From positions 1-41,729 of the forward strand of contig CAZIDB010000008.1 in the NCBI GenBank assembly GCA_964537965.1: DNA of 41,729 nt, in the 5' to 3' direction. Shown piece after piece: positions 25,677 to 34,394 of the stretch. The notes under the pieces were generated by a model. It saw only the letters and a program-made list of their open reading frames with translations, was not told the origin of the DNA and made no database searches. The position numbers and the translations under genes are program-made. This DNA comes from SURF-24 sp964537965. GTDB lineage: Bacteria > Bacteroidota > Ignavibacteria > Ignavibacteriales > SURF-24. Positions within the stretch are counted from its first letter, which is position 1. Every line of letters starts with the position of its first letter.

Positions 25677-27095
25677 TTAATTTCTCTTTGGTCTGTACAG
25701 GTGCGTACTTTGTCCGTAAAACACTTCGGCAGATTCCATTATTGCCTCAGACAATGTTGGATGCGGATGAATTGATAATGCAACATCCTTTGCGAGTGCA
25801 GCCATTTCAATTGCAAGCACACCCTCGGAAATCATATCGCCCGCGCTAACGCCGGCTATTGCCATTCCCAATATTCTTTCCGTTTTCGGATCAATAATTA
25901 ATTTAGTCACGCCATCGTTTCTGTCAATTGTGGTTGCTCTGCCCAATGCCTGCCATGGGAAACGTGCCACTTTTATTTCGATTCCTTTTTCTTTTGCTTC
26001 ATTCTCCGTAAGACCAGCCCAGGCAATTTCGGGATCCGTAAAAATAACAGCAGGAATAGCAGCAGGTTTAAATTCAACATTATGCCCGGCAATAACTTCA
26101 ACAGCTATTCTTCCTTCATGGGATGCTTTATGCGCAAGCATCGGATTGCCGACAACATCACCAATTGCATAAATGTTCGGATCGGCAGTTTGCAACTGGG
26201 AGTTTACTTTTACAAATCCTTTCTGATCAATTTCAACTTTGGTGTTCTCTAATCCAATTCCTTTCGCGTTTGGTGTACGCCCGACGGAAACCAAAACTTT
26301 TTCAAAAACCTGTTCGGGTTCTTTAATGTTATCGCCTTCAAACTTAACCTTTATTCCACCATCAACTTCTTTTATCTCTACAACTTTTGTGTTAACCATA
26401 ATTGATTTCATTTTACGTTCAAGAGATTTTGCAAGAATGTTAACAAGATCTCTGTCTGCTCCCGGCAACAAACCCGGCATCATTTCAACAACAGAAACTT
26501 CACTTCCCAATGATGCATATACAGAACCCAATTCCAGACCGATATATCCACCGCCGATTACGAGCATTGTTTTGGGAATATCTTTTAAAGCGAGCGCACC
26601 TGTTGAATCAATTATACGATCAGAGCCAATATCAAAAGCAGGAATTCTTGTTGGAAGAGAACCCGTTGCAACAATTGCTTTTTCGAATTCTATTTCATCT
26701 GTACCGCCGGCAAGTAATTCTACTTTCAGTTTAGATGAATTAATAAATGATGCTCTGCCCTGCACATAATTAATTTTTCTTTGCTTGGCCAGTACACCCG
26801 TACCACCTGTTAATTTGTTAACAACATTCTCTTTAAATGTTCTAAGCTTATCCAAATCTATTTGTGGTTTGCCAAAATCTATTCCCCATTTTTTAGCTTC
26901 TTCAGCTTCTGTTATTAATTTTGCAACGTGCAATAATGCTTTAGAAGGGATACAGCCACGGTAAAGGCAAACTCCGCCGGGATTTTTTTCCAATTCTAAA
27001 AGTGTAACCTGCATACCTAAATCTGCCGCAAGGAATGCTGCTGCGTAACCGCCGGGACCACCACCAATAATTGCTAATTGAGTTTTTGTAGCCAT
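25677..27095 (-). CDS. lpdA: Dihydrolipoyl dehydrogenase (E3)
   Basis: 472-residue flavoprotein that reoxidises dihydrolipoamide on E2 with NAD+. FAD site GGGPGGYAAAF at 11-21; the redox disulfide C43/C48 in GGVCLYRGCIPS; NAD site VIGGGYIGLELG; YAIGDVVGN; C-terminal base H445 in HPHPTLSEA. A GGAGAG site lies 11 bases before the ATG. Third gene of the pyruvate dehydrogenase cluster, 133 bases after the E2 gene, with a palindromic repeat filling the spacer; whether it is transcribed from the E1/E2 promoter is uncertain because of that hairpin. Confidence 0.95.
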   Translation of the reverse strand: MATKTQLAIIGGGPGGYAAAFLAADLGMQVTLLELEKNPGGVCLYRGCIPSKALLHVAKLITEAEEAKKWGIDFGKPQIDLDKLRTFKENVVNKLTGGTGVLAKQRKINYVQGRASFINSSKLKVELLAGGTDEIEFEKAIVATGSLPTRIPAFDIGSDRIIDSTGALALKDIPKTMLVIGGGYIGLELGSVYASLGSEVSVVEMMPGLLPGADRDLVNILAKSLERKMKSIMVNTKVVEIKEVDGGIKVKFEGDNIKEPEQVFEKVLVSVGRTPNAKGIGLENTKVEIDQKGFVKVNSQLQTADPNIYAIGDVVGNPMLAHKASHEGRIAVEVIAGHNVEFKPAAIPAVIFTDPEIAWAGLTENEAKEKGIEIKVARFPWQALGRATTIDRNDGVTKLIIDPKTERILGMAIAGVSAGDMISEGVLAIEMAALAKDVALSIHPHPTLSEAIMESAEVFYGQSTHLYRPKRN

Positions 27096-27116
27096 TAAAA
27101 TTTCTCTCCAAATTTA

Positions 27117-27198
27117 AATAGAACACAGATGACACGGATTATACTGATTTGCACAGATCAGCGGTAATCATAAAAATCAGTGTCATCTGTGTTCTATT
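27117..27198. repeat. 82-base cruciform-like palindromic repeat between E2 and lpd genes
   Basis: Arms of 19 bases, AATAGAACACAGATGACAC at 27117-27135 and its exact complement at 27180-27198. Inside are nested stems GATTA/TAATC (27137-27141, 27165-27169) and CTGAT/ATCAG (27144-27148, 27157-27161). No coding capacity. The ACACAGATGACAC word is one that, from memory, recurs in intergenic palindromes of many environmental genomes. Confidence 0.85.
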
Positions 27199-27228
27199 GT
27201 TTTATTAGTTAAAACAATTAATAAAAAC

Positions 27229-28878
27229 TTATCCTTCCAGCGCCATTAAGAATGGTTGCTGGATTGCACCGATAATCCACCTTAAAAATCTTATTGCATC
27301 TGCACCATCTATAATTCTATGATCATATGAAAGTGAAAGCGGAAGCATCAAACGGGCTTCAAACTTTCCATCAATATAAACCTGTTCATAATTGCCACGT
27401 GATACTCCAAGTATCGCAACTTCCGGCGAATTTACAATTGGAGTAAAGTATGTCCCGCCTATTCCGCCAAGATTTGTAATTGTAAATGTACCTCCCTGCA
27501 TTTCATCAAGTGAAAGTTTTTTATTCTTCGCTTTCTCTGCAAGCTGATTCATTTCGACAGACAATTCAATTATATTTTTCCTGTCAGCATTTTTAATAAC
27601 AGGAACAAGCAAACCATTTGGTGTATCAACTGCAACACCCACATTATAAAACTTTTTGTAAATAATTGTCTGGTTAGCCATATCAATACTTGAATTGAAC
27701 TGAGGAAAAGCTTTAAGTGCTGAAGTAATTATTTTAATCAATACAGAAGTAACTGTTAATTTGCCGCCGGCATTCTCAACGTTCTTTGCATACATTTTAC
27801 GCAATCTTTCAAGTTCTGTTATATCAGCTTTATCGAACTGTGTAACGTGAGGAATAGAAGCCCAGGCATAACTTAAATGTTCTGCGGTTTTCCTGCGGAT
27901 GTTGCCCATCTCCTTCTTTTCAATTTCTCCCCACTTAGAAAAATCAGGGAGTTGTTCCGCAACAATTCCGCCAAAGAATTTCTGTTCGGGTTGAGCATCC
28001 TTTTTAAAATTTTCTTCACGTGAATAAGCTTTAACATCGGCAATAGATATTCTGCCACCGGGACCGGTACCAATAACTTTATTTATATCAACTCCAATCT
28101 CTCTTGCAAATCTTCTAACAGTTGGTGCAGCAGGAGCAATTTTAACGGGATCGGTCGCAGGTTTATCTTCAATATACACTTTTGACTTTACTGCTTTTTG
28201 TTCATCGGTTTTTGTTTCTGCAATTTGTGCTGCCGGCTTTTGCTCAACCAATTTTTCCTGCACAACTTGTTTAATTTCTGAAGAGCCCCCTTCAACAAGA
28301 ACGCTTAATACACTCTGACCAACATTAACTTTTGTTCCGGCTTGAATAAATACTTCTTTTATTATTCCTTCAATATCTGAAGGAACCTCAATTGTAGCTT
28401 TGTCGGTTTCTATTTCCAGAACGATCTGATCTTTTTCAAGTTTATCCCCAGCCTTAACTTTTACAGCAAGAACAGAGGCAGAAGTAATATTTTCTCCAAG
28501 CTCAGGAAGCTTAAACGTTACTAATCCTGCTTTTGAAGTTGTCTGATTTTTTTCCTCACGCGGTTGCGATACTTCAATTTTCTTTTCAGGTGTTAATTGT
28601 TCAGGCTTTGATTCTTTCTGTTCTATAACTTCGTTACCGGTTGAATCTTCAAGGACAAGAATAACCTGCCCTACTTTTGCCTTTTCACCTTGCTTAACAA
28701 GAACTTCTTTAACAACCCCGCTAACATCAGAAGGCACTTCAATTGTTGCTTTATCAGTTTCAATCTCAAGTATAACCTGATCGTTCTTTACCTCATCACC
28801 CGGAGAAACATGAACTTTTAAGATATCTGCTGTTGATATATTTTCGCCGAGTTCGGGAAGTTTAAATTCTTTTAACAT
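27229..28878 (-). CDS. aceF: Dihydrolipoyl acetyltransferase (E2) with two lipoyl domains
   Basis: 549 residues from the ATG at 28878; an in-frame TTG six codons earlier would place the start beside a hairpin. Two lipoyl domains (1-75 and 118-193) carry lipoylated K43 and K160 in EIETDKATIEVPSD; a charged linker; a peripheral subunit-binding domain with VRRFAREIGVDINKVIGTGP; and a catalytic domain ending SYDHRIIDGADAIRFL, with the HxxxDG active-site histidine. E2 forms the core of the complex, receives the acetyl group from E1 and passes it to CoA. A GGGAGTAGG sequence serves as ribosome site. Located 163 bases after the aceE gene's end, same strand. Confidence 0.95.
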   Translation of the reverse strand: MLKEFKLPELGENISTADILKVHVSPGDEVKNDQVILEIETDKATIEVPSDVSGVVKEVLVKQGEKAKVGQVILVLEDSTGNEVIEQKESKPEQLTPEKKIEVSQPREEKNQTTSKAGLVTFKLPELGENITSASVLAVKVKAGDKLEKDQIVLEIETDKATIEVPSDIEGIIKEVFIQAGTKVNVGQSVLSVLVEGGSSEIKQVVQEKLVEQKPAAQIAETKTDEQKAVKSKVYIEDKPATDPVKIAPAAPTVRRFAREIGVDINKVIGTGPGGRISIADVKAYSREENFKKDAQPEQKFFGGIVAEQLPDFSKWGEIEKKEMGNIRRKTAEHLSYAWASIPHVTQFDKADITELERLRKMYAKNVENAGGKLTVTSVLIKIITSALKAFPQFNSSIDMANQTIIYKKFYNVGVAVDTPNGLLVPVIKNADRKNIIELSVEMNQLAEKAKNKKLSLDEMQGGTFTITNLGGIGGTYFTPIVNSPEVAILGVSRGNYEQVYIDGKFEARLMLPLSLSYDHRIIDGADAIRFLRWIIGAIQQPFLMALEG

Positions 28879-28896
28879 AAAAAAGCCTACTCCCAA

Positions 28897-28917
28897 CCCT
28901 CTCCCAAGAGGAGAGGG
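28897..28917. repeat. Hairpin repeat upstream of the E2 gene
   Basis: CCCTCTCC at 28897-28904 pairs with GGAGAGGG at 28910-28917 around CAAGA. It lies 19-39 bases before the E2 start codon and could affect translation. The CCCTCTCC...GGAGAGGG form is a common intergenic repeat type in environmental bacteria, from memory. Confidence 0.75.
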
Positions 28918-29059
28918 CTTTTATTTCTAAATATTACAAATTGTTTTTATTAAATATTACTTAATCAAAAAACGTCTTCTTTCGATTTGTTAAAACAAAC
29001 CTTTAAATAATGCAAATCAAACCATTCCCATTTGGGGCACTGTCCAAGGAATTAGAGAA

Positions 29060-31726
29060 CTAAGACTTTAAAGGATTTTTCTTATCGGGATTAATTCCTA
29101 AATCTTTTTTTGCTTTCTTAAGAGTTTGTGCTTTTACTTTTCCTTCTTTAGAAAGAGAAGATAGAGTAGCCCATACTATATGTTTGGCATCTACTTCAAA
29201 AAAGTCGCGCAAGCTTTCACGGTTTTCGCTTCTGCCAAAACCAAAGGTGCCTAGAGACAGGATGGGTTTCTTCAAATGTTTTGAAAGCGAATCAGCTAAT
29301 ATCTGTACATAATCTGATGCTGAGACAATAACTCCATCTTCATTACCTAATTGCTGTTTAACAAATGGAATTTTTTGTGTCTCTCCGGGATTTAGAATAT
29401 TCCATCTTTCAGTTTCCATCGCATCTATATGAAGTTGTTTATAACTTGTAACGCTCCAGATGTTTGTTGGAATATTATAATTCTTCTCAAGAATTTCCCC
29501 GGCTTTAATAACCTCATTCATTATAGAGCCGCTGCCAAGTAGATTTGCCTGGGCTTTTTCTGCTGCACCTTTAAATAAATATATTCCTTTAAGAATACCT
29601 TCTTTTGAATTAGCGGGCATTGGAGGCATTGCATAGTTTTCATTTAAGACTGTTATATAATAATAGATATCTTCCCTGTCTACATACATTCTCTTAATAC
29701 CATCCTGGATAATTACTGCAAGCTCGTATGCAAAAGCCGGATCGTAAGCTCTAAGATTTGGAATTGGATAAGCAAGCAGGTGACTATGTCCATCCTGATG
29801 CTGTAAACCTTCGCCGGCAAGAGTAGTTCTGCCTGCAGTACCACCAAGCATAAAACCCTTGCAACGGATATCGCCTGCAAGCCATGTAAGATCACCAATT
29901 CTCTGGAAGCCGAACATTGAATAATAGATAAAGAAAGGAATAGTATTTATTCCATGTGTGGCATAAGCTGTTCCGGCAGCAATAAATGATGCCATTGATC
30001 CGGCTTCTGTAATTCCTTCTTCAAGAATCTGCCCGTCTATTGCTTCTTTATAATAAAGAAGACTTGCTTTATCAACGGGTTCATATAATTGTCCGACATG
30101 TGAATAAATTCCAACCTGGCGGAATAATGCTTCCATTCCAAAAGTTCTAGCTTCATCAGGAACTATTGGAACAACAAGTTTTCCAATTTCCTTATCACGT
30201 AAAAGTTTTGCAAGAATTCTTACAAACACCATAGTGGTAGATGCTTCGCGTCCTTCTGTACCGGCATAGAACTCTTCAAAGATTTCATCCGGTAGTGGTT
30301 TTATTGGTTCAGCTTTTACTGTCCTGTTTGGAAGGTAACCGCCTAATTGTTTTCTTTTTTCCAGGATATATTTTATCTCAGCACTGTCTTCAGGTGGTTT
30401 ATAGAAAGGAGCTTCAGCAACTTCCTGATCGGAAATCGGAATACCAAATCTCGTTCTGAAAATTCTTAGTTCATCTTCGTTAAGTTTCTTTTGCTGGTGT
30501 GTAATATTCTTTCCTTCGCCTGCTTCACCAAGTCCATAACCTTTAATTGTTCTTGCAAGAATTACTGTTGGCTGACCCTTATGCTCAACAGCTGCCTGGT
30601 AGGCAGCATAAACTTTTTCAGGATCGTGGCCGCCGCGGCGCATTTTTGCAATCTGCTCATCAGATAAATGTTTAACCATTTCTTTCAGTTCAGGATATTT
30701 TCCCCAGAAATGAGCTCTTACAAAATCGCCTGCTTCAACAATATATTTCTGTGATTCGCCATCAATAATTTCATTCATTCTTTTTAACAGCCAGCCATCT
30801 CTGTCTTTATCAAGGAACGGATCCCAATCACTTCCCCAGATTACTTTAATAACGTTCCAGCCGGCACCTCTGAAGTTGGCCTCCAATTCCTGAATAATAT
30901 TTCCATTTCCACGAACAGGTCCATCAAGGCGTTGTAAATTACAATTGATTACAAAAATTAAATTATCAAGTTTTTCTCTTGAAGCTAATGATATAGCACC
31001 AAGGGTTTCCGGTTCATCGGTTTCACCATCACCAAGAAAAGCCCAGACTTTTCCATTTCCCTTTTGCTTCAATCCTCTATCTTCCAGGTACCGGTTAAAG
31101 CGCGCCTGATATATAGCTGTAATTGGTCCTAATCCCATCGATACTGTTGGGAATTGCCAGAAATCAGGCATAAGCCAGGGATGAGGATAAGAAGATAATC
31201 CACCACCTGGGCGTAGTTCCCTTCTGAAATTTTTCAATTGTTCTTCGGAAATTCTTCCTTCAAGAAATGCGCGGGCATAAATACCGGGAGAAGCATGCCC
31301 CTGAAAGTAAACCTGGTCGCCACCGCTCGGATCATCTTTACCTTTGAAGAAATGGTTAAATCCAATTTCATATAAAGTTGCTGCAGAAGCATAAGTTGAA
31401 ATGTGTCCGCCAATTCCTGATGACTCCCGGTTAGCACGAACAACCATTGCCATTGCATTCCAGCGGATTAAACTTTTTATTCGTCGTTCAATTTCGCGGC
31501 TGCCGGGGAAAGGTGGCTGTTTATCTGCAGGAATAGAATTAATGTAAGGTGTGTTTGCAGTAAATGGAATTTCAACTCCATTCTTCCTGGCATGAATCTG
31601 AAGCTCCTTAAGTAATTCCTGAACTCTCTGCGGTCCGCTATGGTAAAGGACATAATCTAATGAATCACGCCATTCTTTTGATTCAATCTTTTCGATATCC
31701 TGAGATTGTTTGTTATTTCCGTTCAT
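29060..31726 (-). CDS. aceE: Pyruvate dehydrogenase E1, homodimeric AceE type
   Basis: 888 residues, the length of single-chain E1 (E. coli AceE 887). The thiamine-diphosphate motif is GDGETDE at 232-238 followed by LIFVINCNLQRLDGPVRGNG; other AceE marks are GHISTYASAATLYEIGFNHFF and LMPDFWQFPTVSMGLGP, both near residues 107-200. It decarboxylates pyruvate and acetylates the lipoyl group of E2. Start chosen at the ATG with AGGAA upstream. First gene of the cluster aceE-aceF-lpdA; the upstream 368 bases include an extended -10-like sequence and the decayed mfd tail. Confidence 0.96.
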   Translation of the reverse strand: MNGNNKQSQDIEKIESKEWRDSLDYVLYHSGPQRVQELLKELQIHARKNGVEIPFTANTPYINSIPADKQPPFPGSREIERRIKSLIRWNAMAMVVRANRESSGIGGHISTYASAATLYEIGFNHFFKGKDDPSGGDQVYFQGHASPGIYARAFLEGRISEEQLKNFRRELRPGGGLSSYPHPWLMPDFWQFPTVSMGLGPITAIYQARFNRYLEDRGLKQKGNGKVWAFLGDGETDEPETLGAISLASREKLDNLIFVINCNLQRLDGPVRGNGNIIQELEANFRGAGWNVIKVIWGSDWDPFLDKDRDGWLLKRMNEIIDGESQKYIVEAGDFVRAHFWGKYPELKEMVKHLSDEQIAKMRRGGHDPEKVYAAYQAAVEHKGQPTVILARTIKGYGLGEAGEGKNITHQQKKLNEDELRIFRTRFGIPISDQEVAEAPFYKPPEDSAEIKYILEKRKQLGGYLPNRTVKAEPIKPLPDEIFEEFYAGTEGREASTTMVFVRILAKLLRDKEIGKLVVPIVPDEARTFGMEALFRQVGIYSHVGQLYEPVDKASLLYYKEAIDGQILEEGITEAGSMASFIAAGTAYATHGINTIPFFIYYSMFGFQRIGDLTWLAGDIRCKGFMLGGTAGRTTLAGEGLQHQDGHSHLLAYPIPNLRAYDPAFAYELAVIIQDGIKRMYVDREDIYYYITVLNENYAMPPMPANSKEGILKGIYLFKGAAEKAQANLLGSGSIMNEVIKAGEILEKNYNIPTNIWSVTSYKQLHIDAMETERWNILNPGETQKIPFVKQQLGNEDGVIVSASDYVQILADSLSKHLKKPILSLGTFGFGRSENRESLRDFFEVDAKHIVWATLSSLSKEGKVKAQTLKKAKKDLGINPDKKNPLKS

Positions 31727-31784
31727 TTAAGATTCCTATAATTCCGAATTAAAACTTGTTTTATGCTTTCTAACAAAAAAAAGG

Positions 31785-31793
31785 ATTATAACA
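31785..31793 (-). promoter_or_regulatory. Candidate extended -10 element upstream of aceE
   Basis: TGTTATAAT on the minus strand, 59 bases before the aceE ATG, is a perfect extended -10 hexamer with TG. No convincing -35 lies 17 bases upstream. AT-rich background makes such matches fairly common, so this is tentative. Confidence 0.35.
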
Positions 31794-31957
31794 TTCCATT
31801 AAAAAAATTTTTTTCCATTCTTATTGTTCAAATTATAAGATTTGATATGAAAAAGCAAAAATTCTTTGGATTACTGACTTACTGAAAGCAGTAACAAAGT
31901 ATCAACAGAAGATTTCTTTACTTAAGTAGAAGACATATTACTTAAAGAAAACCTGCT

Positions 31958-32083
31958 TTAATCATTATTCACTATTCTCTCCACCTTCCGGCAGAATTCA
32001 AATAAGTACTCAAACACTTTTTCCGGTGATTTAAATTAATCGGGAATAACCAGCTTTAATATTTCTTTCTGCTATGATTTTTT
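31958..32083 (-). pseudogene. Decayed second copy of the mfd 3' end
   Basis: From 31971 to 32070 the sequence matches the functional mfd end (34411-34510) at 87 of 100 positions, an exact offset of 2440 bases with no gaps. Read in the mfd frame it gives FKSPEKVFEYLFEFCRKVER (mfd: FESPEKVFDYLFEFCRKVER), then IVNND and a stop in frame; two stops (TAA near 32037, TAG at 32072) disrupt the upstream part. Most differences are silent or conservative, so it was a coding sequence under selection before it decayed. Homology fades beyond about 32083. It lies in the 368-base gap between aceE and the lipoprotein gene. Confidence 0.9.
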
Positions 32084-32094
32084 TTGATTTTACT

Positions 32095-34254
32095 TCATTG
32101 CAAATATGTTCTAAAACTAAACTGGAATCCTCCTCCGGAATCACAACCAGTAGCAGTACCGGTACAAAGTTTGTTCAGAGATGGAATAGATGACGACCAA
32201 CTATTGCTTGAGATATAACCAAAAGCACTTTCTCCGATTATTTCATTATATAACTTTAGCTTATTACCGGTTTGCACCAAAATCATTTTAGCCCCGGTGC
32301 CGGAGAGAGAATATTCATCAATAACAGGATATAATGGAGTAGCATGATCTGTACGTTTTTCATATCCGCTAAAAGAAATTAATACACCATCATCACTTAC
32401 TGTTGCAGTAATATAACCCTGGTAATCATTAACTCCATCAGAAGTATCCCAGGTTGCAGTAAAACTATTACCACTCCAACTGCCAGCTTGTTTGTTACCA
32501 ATGTTGATATAAATGCTTCCAAAAGAAGGGTCTTGTCCTGTACAATTTTTTGTGCCATTAGCTGCAAGATTAAAAGTTGCGTATTTAAAATCAGCTAAAT
32601 TAATTTTTACTTCTTTAGTTATTTTCATGTGTATGGTAATCTCATCATTCAATCCGGAGGGTGAGTAATGATTATCCGCCACTAAAACCAGAATATTATA
32701 ACCGGATTCCTGAAGTGTTTTAATATCTTTGATGGTCAGTTTATTGGAAACAGAAGATATTAATTCAATAGAAGCCGATTTATATTTGAACACCATAATT
32801 TTCCCGTAGTCATTACCCTGAACTAATTTTAATTCAAGTGATTCATCTTCACTAAAACTGCGCTCTAATGTAATATTATAAAGTTTACCTGAAAAATTAA
32901 GATAAATACTATTAAATTCTGCGACTGAATCCGCCTCGGTTTTTATTCTGAATTTGGTTGTCATCTCAGAATTAATATATGTATTGATATTATCTTCATA
33001 GATGTTACCGAGGATTAATTCTTTGAGGTAATCAAGCCATAAATCAGGAAGAGTTGAGTTAGCAGCCTTTTCAAAAGCATAGTAAATGTTGTCTAAGTTA
33101 TAAATGTTTTTGTATAGTAAAGAAGTATAAGATTGTCCACATCGTTCAGAAAGGAATTTTATAAATGATGACAGACCATATCCGTGTTCGCGAGGATTTG
33201 CTGATCCGCCGCTTAGCATACCCTTTAAAGGTGCGGTTTCAAAGCCATCACGATTATTCGGGATGTAATTCTGTTCATCGGTAAATAATTCTTCAGACCA
33301 GGTAGAAGTTGCTTCATCAATCCAGTAATGGTCGGATGAAAATTTTGCTTTAAAGTATGCCGCCCTGAAATCATATAAAGATTGAACAATATGAAAGAAT
33401 TCATGACCTGTAGTAACCCTCATGGCCTCCACATCGTTTATCTTATTCATATTGATAAGTATATAACCATAATTATCTCCCCATATTGAATTAACAGAAT
33501 ATCCATCAACATCATCAGCTAATTCAACCAGGATTACCTCAACAGGCCACTTTGTTCTTTTTGAAGATATGTCAAACCCCAGAGAGTTTATCGTAGTATA
33601 TGCCTCATCGAGATATGAAAGTAAATTATTTACTTGTACTTCCGCAATTTTTGCAGGATACTGAATTTTAAATTTACCAGTAGTACTGCTTTTGGAAGTT
33701 ATTAAAACCAAACCGAAATCAATTGTCGCTTCATCATCGCTACCAGATTTCTGCACACTTAATCTTCTTCCGCCTAAAGCAGGAAGCTCACAAATAAAAT
33801 ATCCACCGGACTCAGTTCCATTGATAGGAAAAGATCCTTTATCAATCTTATTTAGGGACTTAATAAATGCATCTTCAGTAACCAGCATTACTTTGGAGGA
33901 TGTAGTACCGGAAGTTATCTTGATTTTTATTTGTATCGGAAAATTATAATAACGATCTAAACCTTCCAGTCTGAAAAAGACCGATGCTGTTGTTAATCCC
34001 AGATAGGATTGAATAGTTCTTTTTGAAAACTTAATAACATGGTCATAAGTAAAAGCGCCTTCAGGTATAACAATTTCAACATCCTGCGTTTGTATTGTAC
34101 CACCACTATTGCCAATTGTTTTTGTGGATTGCAAGATAAATTCAGTGTTGTTATTCTCTTCTGGTTGGGTTATTTGTTGTGAATCTTTTTTACAGGCAGA
34201 GAGTAAAATCATTATTGACAGAAAAACACTTAAGAGAAAATGACGCATCAGCAT
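32095..34254 (-). CDS. Putative zinc metallopeptidase lipoprotein
   Basis: 719 residues. N-terminal lipoprotein signal with lipobox LSAC (Cys21). Residues about 42-110 resemble a ZU5 domain (GGTIQTQDVEIVIPEGAF). A zincin-like site is seen: HEFFH at 284-288 (HExxH) and E314 in WIDEATSTW as probable third ligand, 25 residues after the second histidine, as in gluzincins. The C-terminal 250 residues are beta-rich without recognised motif. A strong AAGGAGGG site precedes two possible ATGs (34254 and 34248). Directly flanked by mfd and by the decayed mfd tail, so it seems to have arrived or been duplicated with that rearrangement. Peptidase activity is inferred; the family is not recognised. Confidence 0.8.
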   Translation of the reverse strand: MLMRHFLLSVFLSIMILLSACKKDSQQITQPEENNNTEFILQSTKTIGNSGGTIQTQDVEIVIPEGAFTYDHVIKFSKRTIQSYLGLTTASVFFRLEGLDRYYNFPIQIKIKITSGTTSSKVMLVTEDAFIKSLNKIDKGSFPINGTESGGYFICELPALGGRRLSVQKSGSDDEATIDFGLVLITSKSSTTGKFKIQYPAKIAEVQVNNLLSYLDEAYTTINSLGFDISSKRTKWPVEVILVELADDVDGYSVNSIWGDNYGYILINMNKINDVEAMRVTTGHEFFHIVQSLYDFRAAYFKAKFSSDHYWIDEATSTWSEELFTDEQNYIPNNRDGFETAPLKGMLSGGSANPREHGYGLSSFIKFLSERCGQSYTSLLYKNIYNLDNIYYAFEKAANSTLPDLWLDYLKELILGNIYEDNINTYINSEMTTKFRIKTEADSVAEFNSIYLNFSGKLYNITLERSFSEDESLELKLVQGNDYGKIMVFKYKSASIELISSVSNKLTIKDIKTLQESGYNILVLVADNHYSPSGLNDEITIHMKITKEVKINLADFKYATFNLAANGTKNCTGQDPSFGSIYINIGNKQAGSWSGNSFTATWDTSDGVNDYQGYITATVSDDGVLISFSGYEKRTDHATPLYPVIDEYSLSGTGAKMILVQTGNKLKLYNEIIGESAFGYISSNSWSSSIPSLNKLCTGTATGCDSGGGFQFSFRTYLQ

Positions 34255-34394
34255 ATTCCCTCCTTAACATTTTACAGCACTAAAATACTATAATTTTTAT
34301 TAAATCCTAATAATCTGCAGTATTTATAGATAGTGATGAGTTTAATAACCTACCACATAAAAGAATAGAAAATTATTATGCTTACTATAACTTT

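Noticed and set aside
26239..26769. Plus-strand open frame of 176 codons
   Set aside because: Antisense to dihydrolipoyl dehydrogenase NAD and FAD domains; no domain or ribosome site.
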